A stretch of 5,042 nt of DNA from positions 1 through 5,042 of the forward strand of contig JBKDJY010000123.1 of NCBI GenBank assembly GCA_046345275.1, in the 5' to 3' direction. Numbering within the stretch: the stretch's first letter is position 1; every line of letters starts with the position of its first letter. This stretch comes from UBA4416 sp046345275 (GTDB lineage Bacteria > Bacteroidota > Bacteroidia > B-17B0 > Aurantibacillaceae). Shown one piece after another: positions 1-5,042 of this stretch. Made by a program: the position numbers and the translations under genes. The notes beneath the pieces are model-generated. The model searched no databases. It had not been told where the DNA came from and was given only the letters and a program-made list of their open reading frames with translations.

Positions 1-333
1 TGCATCAGAAGTGTAAAGCACATCGGGCCGCAATGCCCCACTCATGTCTGCTACTTGGCCTTGGTTGGGTGTAAAGTTCATCCCATTACCTCGCAAGTCT
101 TCTTTTAGTTTTTCTTTTGCTGGAAGGTTTTCCTTTTTGTCTGTTGGCTTTACTTTTTTTGTTAACAAAGGATTATTGCCATTTGGCATCTTAAAAGCTG
201 ATGTTAAAGGGTCGTTGGCTTTCAAGGAAATGCTCATCGTTAAAATTAGCATCAGCCATAGATGGCTTAATTTAGAGGTTAGTTGGGTCATCAACCAGCA
301 ACTTGTTTTTGTAATTAAGTTTAAATTTTTCAT
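1..333 (-). CDS. Secreted DUF7948-type protein, N-terminal part (cut by window edge)
   Basis: This is the 5' end of a larger gene: 111 codons without a stop, from an ATG at 333 to the left edge. Residues 1-39 look like a signal peptide. There is a basic start (MKNLNLITK), a hydrophobic core around residues 24-37 (HLWLMLILTMSISL) and a plausible cleavage after Ala39 (LKA/ND). A Lys/Pro/Asn-rich linker spans about residues 40-82. It is followed by a block reading NFTPNQGQVADMSGALRPDV and then LYTSDA (86-111). From memory, this matches the opening of the DUF7948 domain ('F..N.GQ..D..G...P.VLY..'), found at the N-terminus of large exported Bacteroidota proteins that often carry SBBP repeats, PKD-like domains and a type IX secretion C-terminal signal. 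Those later parts lie outside the window, so cargo function and secretion route are unknown. The ATG at 333 follows an A-rich stretch (CCAAAAAAAATG), typical for the phylum. An in-frame ATG at codon 15 would still leave a signal peptide. No clear promoter was found upstream. Confidence 0.75.
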   Translation of the reverse strand, partial: MKNLNLITKTSCWLMTQLTSKLSHLWLMLILTMSISLKANDPLTSAFKMPNGNNPLLTKKVKPTDKKENLPAKEKLKEDLRGNGMNFTPNQGQVADMSGALRPDVLYTSDA

Positions 334-730
334 TTTTTTTGGTTTTAATATTTCGCTATTTTATTACCATACGTATGTTTTTATCCTAAGGTTGGGTTTG
401 AATAAAAATATTTTTTTTAAAAATACTTAGAGTCTGTTTAAATTTATGGTTGCAGTCCTTGTTTTTGTTTTCACCATAACTGTTCAAAAGATTTTATTTT
501 AGGAGGAATAACAATTCATGCTAAGTCATTTTTAAGTTTCTGATCGTTAAGCTCTTGCTTTAATAACATCCACATATCCATTAGCAGGACTTTAAAAGAT
601 GAGGTGATGAATGCCATCCTAGGAAATAATTTTATAAAACGAGAATATTGAAATAAAGAAAAACTAAATGTGTATAACGGATTTTTTTTAAGCTTTAGAC
701 CCTTTTGAGTTTATTACCAATAGGTAAATT
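334..730. other. Intergenic gap between aroA and the DUF7948 gene; possible IS relic
   Basis: This gap of about 400 bases has no gene I can support. It is very AT-rich. It holds a 10-bp palindrome (CATACGTATG, 368-377). It also holds a short minus-strand open frame at 617-516 (33 codons) with a Trp/Leu-rich middle (MDMWMLLKQEL), continuous with an open frame further upstream that lacks a start. A sequence at 427-443 (TTAGAGTCTGTTTAAAT on the plus strand) resembles the terminal inverted repeats of some DDE-type insertion sequences. Together these could be the decayed 3' end of a transposase gene plus one IS end. No matching second inverted repeat or target duplication is visible in the window, so this is a weak suggestion only. 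No strong intrinsic terminator for aroA is present. Confidence 0.3.
714..727 (-). terminator. Weak hairpin just after aroA, terminator status doubtful
   Basis: Four bases past the aroA stop codon is a perfect 5-bp inverted repeat with a 4-nt loop (TTACC-TATT-GGTAA on the minus strand). It is followed by AATAAACTC rather than a run of T, so it lacks the usual intrinsic terminator tail. The stem is short and AU-rich. It is the only hairpin placed where a terminator for the metX-hom-aroA unit would be expected. Confidence 0.2.
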
Positions 731-2023
731 TCACACATTTTTTTTAACAGGTTCGGAACTCAATTCAGCACCCAATAATTTTAGGTGATCATAAAAATTT
801 GGATAAGACTTATTAATTGCCTCTGCATTTGTAATCTGAACTTGACCTTCGGATTTTAAACCAGCCACCGCCAGAGCCATTGCAATCCGATGATCATTCC
901 GCGAATCAACAGTGTTACCAATTACTTTGGAAGTCCCGTAAACAATCATGTCATCATTCTTTAATTCTATTTTTATACCTAATTTCTCAAACTCTTCTTT
1001 TAAGGTCAAAGCACGGTTACTTTCTTTGTGAGTCAATCGAGAAATTCCTTTTATGATGGAATTGCCGTTACAATATGAAGCCAGTGAAACCAATGGTGGG
1101 AAAAGGTCAGGACATTCAGTAGCGTCAAAATTAAAAGCCACTAAATTATTTTGACTGATATAAATTTTGTCAGTTTCAATTTTTATCGCACAACCACATT
1201 GTTGCAGCACTTTTATAATTTCTTTATCTGCTTGCGTAGATTGGATGTCTAATCCTTTCACTTCAATAACTCCAGCTATTGCGCCTGCTACCAGTAAAAA
1301 AGCTCCGCCACTCCAATCACCTTCTACAGTATAATCATGTTTTTTTATTGGCCTTGAATGGTTATTTGCATCAAAATAGAATGATTCATAATTTTTATTT
1401 TCGGGAACTTTCATTCCAAATTGATTTAAAACATTCAGGGTTAAATCAACATAAGGTTTACTCTTTAGATGAGTGACTTCAATTGAAACATCATTTGCGT
1501 TTGATGCTGAATAAGCAAATAATAATCCCGTTAAAAATTGTGAGCTTAATGAACCATCTATTTTTATTGTTTGAGGAATAATTGGCCCTTTGATTTGAAA
1601 TGGCAATTTGCCATGATTACTTTTTATACCAACATTGAGTTGAGGAAATACTTCATCGAAAAAATCCATGGGCCTTTGCAATAAACTACCACTGCCAGTG
1701 ATTGTTAAAGTTAGAGGAGAAAGGGCTGCAATTGAAGTAAACATCCTTACGCTTAGTCCAGCTTCTCCGCAATGTATTTCTGAGTGTTTAGGAAAAACGC
1801 CAGTAGAAGTAATTTTCAAGTTTCCTTCAAATTTTTCAACGGTAGCGCCTAATTTTTTAATAATATCTAAAGCCGCTTCATCATCATTGCTAATTCCACC
1901 ATTACGAATAATGGTTTCTCCACCAGCAACTAAGGCGGCGGCACAAGCTCTTTGCATACAACTCTTAGATGCAGGGGCATCAATAGAACCTTTGAGAGAT
2001 GAACGAGAAACGGTGACAATCAT
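731..2023 (-). CDS. aroA: 3-phosphoshikimate 1-carboxyvinyltransferase (EPSP synthase)
   Basis: EPSP synthase transfers the enolpyruvyl group of PEP to shikimate 3-phosphate in the cytosol, the sixth step of the shikimate pathway to chorismate. The 430-residue length is normal for the family (E. coli 427). Family motifs appear in order: APASKSCMQR with Lys20, Ser21 and Arg25; CGEAGLSVRMF (85-95) with Arg93; LQRPM with Arg117; SSQ at 160-162; VEGDWSG (233-239); catalytic Asp306; KESNR with Lys333, Glu334 and Arg337; NDHR with Arg379; and Lys405 in INKSYP. By comparison with E. coli these correspond to K22, S23, R27, R100, R124, S169-Q171, D313, K340, E341, R344, R386 and K411, so the enzyme should be active. 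The loop equivalent to E. coli NAGTAMRP reads EAGLSVRM, so Asn94, Thr97 and Pro101 are replaced by Glu87, Leu90 and Met94. The ATG follows a run of A (TTTTAAAAAAATG), 17 nt after the homoserine dehydrogenase stop, which indicates cotranscription. Pairing aroA with methionine genes is unusual. Confidence 0.96.
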   Translation of the reverse strand: MIVTVSRSSLKGSIDAPASKSCMQRACAAALVAGGETIIRNGGISNDDEAALDIIKKLGATVEKFEGNLKITSTGVFPKHSEIHCGEAGLSVRMFTSIAALSPLTLTITGSGSLLQRPMDFFDEVFPQLNVGIKSNHGKLPFQIKGPIIPQTIKIDGSLSSQFLTGLLFAYSASNANDVSIEVTHLKSKPYVDLTLNVLNQFGMKVPENKNYESFYFDANNHSRPIKKHDYTVEGDWSGGAFLLVAGAIAGVIEVKGLDIQSTQADKEIIKVLQQCGCAIKIETDKIYISQNNLVAFNFDATECPDLFPPLVSLASYCNGNSIIKGISRLTHKESNRALTLKEEFEKLGIKIELKNDDMIVYGTSKVIGNTVDSRNDHRIAMALAVAGLKSEGQVQITNAEAINKSYPNFYDHLKLLGAELSSEPVKKNV

Positions 2024-2040
2024 TTTTTTAAAAGTATGGC

Positions 2041-3243
2041 TTAACTTAAAGTTACATTTTCTTCTACCAATGAAACAAAAATATGATGCTTCAATATATA
2101 ATCTCTATTTTTAATTAAGTTTTGAAGATTTATTTTTCCAACCACATAATGATAATCACTACTTGTGTACTCTTCATTGATTTCTTTAAACTCAATTTGT
2201 TTTAAATCTTGTGGTTTGTTATACCTCAAATAAATGTGAACCAACACGTTATTTGTAAATACCGGTGCATGTTTTTGTTGATATTTTTTAAACTCATATT
2301 TGTAGCCATGAGATAGGGCTGATATATCTGATAATACGGCTGCACCTGTCGGGTAGCTTCCTGCGCCTCTACCTTGTAAAAATTGTTTACCAGAAAATTT
2401 ACCTTCTACGATGACGCCGTTAAATTCATTATCGACGTAAAATAAATGATTATCTGCTTTTATGAATCGTGGTGCAACAAATACAGTGACACTGTTTTCG
2501 CCAATGCGCTGAATGATGGGAGTTAATTTAATTTTATATCCTTTTTCTGACGCATATTTAATATCGTTATCATGCAAGGTTGTTATTCCGATATTTAAAA
2601 CATCTTCTTGTTTAATAATTAAGCCAAAAGCATGTAATGAAATAATCACTGCTTTATACTTTGGATCAAATCCTTCCACATCACTTGTTGGATCAGTTTC
2701 AGCAAAACCTAAATCTTGTGCTTGTTTTAAAGTGTTTGCATAAGATAGTTTTTCGTTAATGGTTTTTGTCAAAATATAATTTGTTGTACCATTAAAAATG
2801 CCAGATACTTTTTCCAATTCCTCATTATCAAAATATTCTTCTAAGGTTCTTAAAATTGGAATGCTTGCACAAGCTGATGCTTCGTATAACAATGATACGT
2901 TATTTTGTTTTTGTAGCTGATATAATTCTTCCAAATGAACGGCCAATAATTTTTTATTGGCAGTTACGACGTGCTTCCCTTTTTTTAAAGCTTCACTCAC
3001 GATGATAAAAGCTTCGTCTGCATCATCAATTAATTCAACAATCACATTTATTTCTGGATTATTTAATATTTCCCATTTATCAAACGTGATTAACTCTTGA
3101 GGAATGGTCCGTTTTTTGGATTTATCTTTCAATCCTATTTTAACGATATCAGCTTTAAATCCAGTGCTATTATTTAAAACATGGTATAATCCTTGCCCAA
3201 CGCAACCGAAACCAAATAATCCTATTTTTAATGTTTTGCTCAT
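2041..3243 (-). CDS. hom: Homoserine dehydrogenase (monofunctional)
   Basis: This enzyme reduces aspartate 4-semialdehyde to homoserine with NAD(P)H in the cytosol, the branch point to methionine and threonine. Residues 1 to about 130 form the Rossmann domain, with the dinucleotide motif GFGCVG at 11-16 and the conserved TANKKLLA (94-101). The catalytic and dimerisation domain follows, with GIFNGTTNYILT (148-159). The full PROSITE-type homoserine dehydrogenase signature runs from Ala175 to Lys197 (A-x3-GFA-x2-DP-x2-DVEGFD-x3-K). Within it Glu182, Asp193 and Lys197 match the yeast enzyme's Glu208, Asp219 and Lys223. GRGAGSYPTGAAVLSDI (291-307) is the expected late motif. No aspartokinase domain is fused. 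The last 75 or so residues could fold as a small ACT-like beta-alpha-beta-beta-alpha-beta unit, but I see no clear ACT ligand-binding motif, so threonine feedback is uncertain. It starts 22 nt after metX and ends 17 nt before aroA, so it sits mid-operon. The symbol could also be given as thrA; hom is safer for a monofunctional enzyme. Confidence 0.96.
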   Translation of the reverse strand: MSKTLKIGLFGFGCVGQGLYHVLNNSTGFKADIVKIGLKDKSKKRTIPQELITFDKWEILNNPEINVIVELIDDADEAFIIVSEALKKGKHVVTANKKLLAVHLEELYQLQKQNNVSLLYEASACASIPILRTLEEYFDNEELEKVSGIFNGTTNYILTKTINEKLSYANTLKQAQDLGFAETDPTSDVEGFDPKYKAVIISLHAFGLIIKQEDVLNIGITTLHDNDIKYASEKGYKIKLTPIIQRIGENSVTVFVAPRFIKADNHLFYVDNEFNGVIVEGKFSGKQFLQGRGAGSYPTGAAVLSDISALSHGYKYEFKKYQQKHAPVFTNNVLVHIYLRYNKPQDLKQIEFKEINEEYTSSDYHYVVGKINLQNLIKNRDYILKHHIFVSLVEENVTLS

Positions 3244-3265
3244 ACTTCTATTTTTTTATTTTAAA

Positions 3266-4288
3266 TTATTTTTGAATGTAAAATTGTTTGATGTGCTCTG
3301 TTAGCTGCTTTGTTTCTAATAAAAATCCATCATGACCAAATAAAGAATCAATTTCTTTATAAACAGATGTATGGATGCATTTTGCTAAAAATTTTTGTTC
3401 CTCAATTGGAAATAATAAATCTGACTGAACGCCAATAATCAAAGTGGGGATGTTGATATTGTTTAAAGTTTTTTCTATATTCTCGTTTCTGTTTCGAGAA
3501 ACTTGATGTGAATCCATGGCTTCAGATAATACGACATATGAATAGGCATTAAATCTTTTGATGAGTTTTTCTCCCTGATAACGTTGGTAAGACGATGCTC
3601 TGTAATTACCAATTTCATTGATATTTTCATCTCTTTGCGTATTTTGATAGGTATTATAATTTCTGTAACTCAATAAAGCAATGCTTCTTGCAGCCAATAA
3701 TCCTTTTTCTCCGCCATGGATTGAATCAGAAAAATAAGTTTGATCTGCTTTAATGGCCAATCGTTGTGATTCGTTAAAGGCTATTCCCCAAGGAGAATGC
3801 GCCGCATTGGTTGCAATTAAAATTAGATTTTTTGTTAAGGTTGGTTTCTTTAACACCCATTCTTGGGCTATTTGTCCTCCTTGGGAGCCACCAATAATTG
3901 TATGAATATTTTCTATACCCAAATGATCCTTCAAAACATCAAGGGTATTTGCCATATCTCTGATTGAAATTTTTGGAAAAGAACTAAACCATGGCTCCTT
4001 AGTTGCTGGATTGAGGCTCAAAGGACCTGTAGTTCCATAACAAGATCCCAAATTATTGGCACAAATAATAAAATAATCTTTTGAATTATATAAATCATTT
4101 TCTCCAAATAAGCCAGGCCACCAATCAAAAACATCGCTATTTGCTGTAAGCGCATGAATAACCCACACGGCGTTACTTTTATCTGAATTTAATGTTCCGT
4201 AAGTATGGTAATTAATTTCGAGATGGGGCAGAGATGCACCGTTTTCTAATTGAAATTTTTTTTGATACTGATACACTTGGTTATTCAT
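3266..4288 (-). CDS. metX: Homoserine O-acetyltransferase
   Basis: An alpha/beta-hydrolase-fold acyltransferase that acylates homoserine (normally from acetyl-CoA) to make O-acetylhomoserine, the activated intermediate for methionine synthesis. From the ATG at 4288 it is 340 residues, typical of the family. The nucleophile elbow is GGSQGGQIAQEW with Ser135; family members usually have GGSMGG. The other triad members are Asp290 in GVQSDLLFP and His319 in LFGHDGF. The N-terminal pattern (YHTYGTLN, then VIHALTANSD), NNLGSCYGTTGPLS and AHSPWGIAFNESQR are all characteristic of MetX. A few MetX-family proteins use succinyl-CoA instead; I cannot settle that from motifs alone, although acetyl is the default. 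An in-frame TTG at 4303 would add five residues (MLVPS). The ATG is preferred because the homology-like sequence starts there. Its upstream sequence (GCTAGTGCCGAGT) is not A-rich and has no Shine-Dalgarno, unlike its neighbours. A small ORF stops 8 nt before it. The gene leads the metX-hom-aroA unit downstream of a SAM riboswitch. Confidence 0.95.
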   Translation of the reverse strand: MNNQVYQYQKKFQLENGASLPHLEINYHTYGTLNSDKSNAVWVIHALTANSDVFDWWPGLFGENDLYNSKDYFIICANNLGSCYGTTGPLSLNPATKEPWFSSFPKISIRDMANTLDVLKDHLGIENIHTIIGGSQGGQIAQEWVLKKPTLTKNLILIATNAAHSPWGIAFNESQRLAIKADQTYFSDSIHGGEKGLLAARSIALLSYRNYNTYQNTQRDENINEIGNYRASSYQRYQGEKLIKRFNAYSYVVLSEAMDSHQVSRNRNENIEKTLNNINIPTLIIGVQSDLLFPIEEQKFLAKCIHTSVYKEIDSLFGHDGFLLETKQLTEHIKQFYIQK

Positions 4289-4296
4289 ACTCGGCA

Positions 4297-4398
4297 CTAG
4301 CAAATAATTGGGAAGAGGTTAAGGATAAAAAAAATCAAAAAGTTTAAATCGGCAAATGAGTCGAACGTTTGATTGAATATGGAAGTATTTGTATGCAT
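4297..4398 (-). CDS. Small leader ORF just upstream of metX (33 aa, hypothetical)
   Basis: I do not recognise this peptide. It starts at an ATG preceded by an A-rich stretch (TTTATAAAAAAACATG), the usual initiation context in this phylum. It ends at a TAG whose last base is at 4297, leaving 8 nt before the metX ATG. The first half is polar (MHTNTSIFNQTFDSF) and the second half hydrophobic (NFLIFFILNLFPIIC). The metX start itself has no A-rich upstream region, so ribosomes finishing this ORF could reinitiate at metX. A chance ORF of this length is common in AT-rich DNA, so coding status is unproven. The case rests on position and initiation context, not on homology. Confidence 0.25.
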   Translation of the reverse strand: MHTNTSIFNQTFDSFADLNFLIFFILNLFPIIC

Positions 4399-4455
4399 GT
4401 TTTTTTATAAATTGTTTATTTAGATGAAAATACTAAGTTTAAGGCTGACAACAAA

Positions 4456-4529
4456 TTTAAGGTGTAGATTCTTCTAAACTAAAATACTGCTTTGCTAAAC
4501 AGGGTTTAAAAACAGCAATTCACCTTAAA
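4456..4529 (-). repeat. 9-bp inverted repeat in the metX leader (possible long-range stem)
   Basis: On the minus strand TTTAAGGTG (4529-4521) is perfectly complementary to CACCTTAAA (4464-4456), with a 56-nt loop between them. The upstream arm lies inside the end of the first small ORF (codons 27-29 plus flanking). The loop holds that ORF's stop codon. In the transcript this could form a stem as part of a riboswitch expression platform or an attenuator. No T-run follows the second arm closely enough to call it an intrinsic terminator. Confidence 0.35.
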
Positions 4530-4607
4530 GTAAAAAGGCATCATTGATGTCGAAGCTAAAAATAGCCTCATTGATATTTGTTTTGTTTTTTGAAGGTTGT
4601 GTTTCAT
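4506..4607 (-). CDS. Small leader ORF directly after the SAM riboswitch (33 aa, hypothetical)
   Basis: I do not recognise this peptide. The ATG at 4607 lies 2 nt after the 3' arm of the riboswitch P1 helix, preceded by AAATAAATTAAAT, an A-rich initiation context. It ends with TAA at 4508-4506. The N-terminus is basic (MKHNLQKTK), the middle contains RLFLASTSMMPFYFK, and it ends VNCCF. Four methionines and a terminal Cys-Cys pair stand out in a peptide sitting in a methionine-operon leader, and may suit a ribosome-stalling attenuator. The nucleotide octamer ATCAATGA repeats in frame 27 nt apart (4575-4568 and 4548-4541). P1 formation with SAM bound would bury the initiation region. Coding status is unproven; it could be a chance ORF. 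Confidence 0.3.
   Translation of the reverse strand: MKHNLQKTKQISMRLFLASTSMMPFYFKVNCCF
4552..4569 (-). other. RNA hairpin in the metX leader
   Basis: On the minus strand GAGGCTA-TTTT-TAGCTTC can form a 7-bp stem with one G-U pair and a 4-nt loop. It lies inside the first small ORF, about 40 nt after the riboswitch. It is not followed directly by a T-run, so it is not a standard terminator. It may be part of the expression platform. Confidence 0.3.
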
Positions 4608-4609
4608 AT

Positions 4610-4746
4610 TTAATTTATTTCTCTCCGTTTTTCATCGGAGTAGGAGTTGGCACCTGTTTTCCAACCCTTACGCTGCACGCAAGGGCTTTTAGTTGGTTGC
4701 CAGTGGGTTATTGAGCCTATTCTCTCGCCACTTCTTAATAAATTAA
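4610..4746 (-). ncRNA. SAM-I (S-box) riboswitch aptamer
   Basis: Read on the minus strand, the sequence has the SAM-I four-way junction. P1 is a perfect 10-bp helix between 4746-4737 and 4619-4610. P2a is AGTGG/CCACT (4732-4728 with 4706-4702) and P2b is GAG/CTC (4724-4722 with 4715-4713) with loop AATAGG. The invariant GGCAACC follows at 4701-4695. P3 is closed by CCAAC/GTTGG and continues in an 8-bp stem, CCCTTGCG/CGTAAGGG. GGTGCCAA (4654-4647) follows, then P4 CTCCG/CGGAG (4640-4636 with 4627-4623). The loop TAGG (4719-4716) can pair with CCTA (4644-4641), the expected P2-loop pseudoknot. This is the Rfam SAM (RF00162) architecture and fits a downstream metX gene. When SAM is bound it would be expected to lower expression of the operon. 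The kink-turn strand normally GAUGA reads AATAA here, an oddity described separately. The switching mechanism is not obvious because metX starts about 320 nt downstream. Confidence 0.9.
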
Positions 4747-4772
4747 TACACAATCAGGTACTAATTCGTGCA

Positions 4773-4780
4773 CAAATTTA
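4773..4780 (-). promoter_or_regulatory. Candidate Bacteroidota -7 promoter box
   Basis: The minus strand reads TAAATTTG, an exact match to the TAnnTTTG -7 consensus of Bacteroidota housekeeping promoters. It sits 26 nt before the first paired base of riboswitch P1, so a transcript starting just downstream would begin shortly before the aptamer, as expected for a riboswitch leader. The usual -33 TTTG element is not present at the standard spacing; that position reads ACAA-like sequence. This box would drive the riboswitch-metX-hom-aroA transcript. Confidence 0.4.
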
Positions 4781-5042
4781 AAAAAAAATATGAGAGTTGT
4801 GTATTTTAGTAAAAATAATTTGACATCCCATGTTTACCAAAAGCACCAACACAAATGACTAAACTGGGTATTCCATATGACAATAAAAAATAAATAATTT
4901 AACTGGAGTTTCCCCAAAAATAATTCAAATATTTCATAAAACCATGATTATGAGTGAAATAAATCACTTATAAAGTGTAAAAGCACGAAATAAAGATTCC
5001 CCATAAAAATAGAGTCCATAGCTTAGAAGTCTTATCTTACCT
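4781..5042. other. Right-hand intergenic stretch, no supported gene
   Basis: About 260 bases without a gene I can support on either strand. It contains a 26-bp dyad (4948-4973) and two similar short stretches, TTCCCCAAAAATA (4910-4922) and TTCCCCATAAAAATA (4997-5011). A minus-strand frame is open from the right edge to a TGA at 4964-4966 (25 codons, ending RAFTLYK). It could be the C-terminus of a gene beyond the window, but I do not recognise it. A plus-strand frame without a start is also open to the right edge. Confidence 0.4.
4948..4973. repeat. 26-bp dyad (10-bp arms, 6-nt loop)
   Basis: TTATGAGTGA (4948-4957) faces TCACTTATAA (4964-4973) across AATAAA. The arms are complementary except for one G-T pair. 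It lies about 170 bp upstream of the candidate promoter. It could be a transcription factor operator, or a hairpin at the end of a gene entering from the right, since the TGA at 4964-4966 falls inside it. No T-run flanks it on either strand. Confidence 0.35.

Noticed and set aside
368..377. Palindrome CATACGTATG
   Set aside because: Ten bases of symmetry are expected by chance now and then. It has no flanking extension and no link to a known operator.
44..430. Plus-strand open frame of 128 codons at the left edge
   Set aside because: It lies antisense to the DUF7948-type coding start (333-1, minus), has a Phe-rich low-complexity translation and no recognisable domain.
501..520. Plus-strand AGGAGG followed by ATG
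   Set aside because: The ATG opens only a five-codon frame, and this phylum rarely relies on Shine-Dalgarno sequences.
1279..2114. Plus-strand open frames at 1279-1476 and 1668-2114
   Set aside because: Both are antisense to aroA, whose catalytic motifs are complete; the translations resemble nothing.
2513..3304. Plus-strand open frames at 2513-2743 and 3104-3304
   Set aside because: Both are antisense to the homoserine dehydrogenase gene and show no protein-like motifs.
4286..4303. TTG start at 4303 for metX
   Set aside because: It would add only MLVPS, with no A-rich or Shine-Dalgarno context. The ATG at 4288 begins the family-like sequence.
4910..5011. Pair of TTCCCCA-(T)AAAAATA direct repeats
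   Set aside because: Only two short imperfect copies with no regular spacing. There is no array and no CRISPR-like structure.
4964..5041. Minus-strand open frame entering from the right edge (25 codons)
   Set aside because: It is too short and unrecognised. It may be a gene end, but other frames are also open over this distance in AT-rich DNA.

Overview
The window is AT-rich (roughly one third G+C) and looks like a chromosomal segment from a member of the Bacteroidota (Bacteroidetes). Three things point there: a DUF7948-type secreted protein start at the left edge, a flavobacterial-style SAM-I riboswitch ahead of metX, and a TAnnTTTG-type -7 promoter box. Start codons are mostly preceded by A-rich stretches rather than Shine-Dalgarno sequences. 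All supported genes lie on the minus strand, so the biological order runs right to left.

Layout from 5' to 3' on the minus strand. (1) 5042-4781 has no convincing gene; it holds one 26-bp dyad. (2) A candidate promoter at 4780-4773 is followed by a SAM-I riboswitch aptamer at 4746-4610. (3) A leader of about 320 nt (4609-4289) contains two overlooked 33-codon ORFs and several potential RNA hairpins. (4) A tight three-gene run follows: metX (homoserine O-acetyltransferase), a monofunctional homoserine dehydrogenase 22 nt downstream, and aroA (EPSP synthase) 17 nt further on. (5) 730-334 is a gap with no supported gene, possibly holding an insertion-sequence relic. (6) The 5' end of an exported protein gene starts at 333 and runs off the left edge. 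It is a partial coding region of 111 codons with a signal peptide and the start of a DUF7948 domain.

How the genes work together: homoserine dehydrogenase makes homoserine and MetX acetylates it, committing it to methionine. The SAM riboswitch upstream is the expected feedback sensor, shutting the operon when SAM is plentiful. The aroA gene belongs to the shikimate pathway and has no direct role in methionine synthesis, so its place as third gene in this unit is the odd part of the gene order.

The most interesting material is the leader. The aptamer keeps its SAM-binding core but has G-to-A changes in the kink-turn of P2. A small ORF starts 2 nt after the closing P1 helix. A second small ORF ends 8 nt before the metX ATG, which itself lacks an A-rich initiation region. 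This arrangement suggests translational control through leader peptides, but that is inference.
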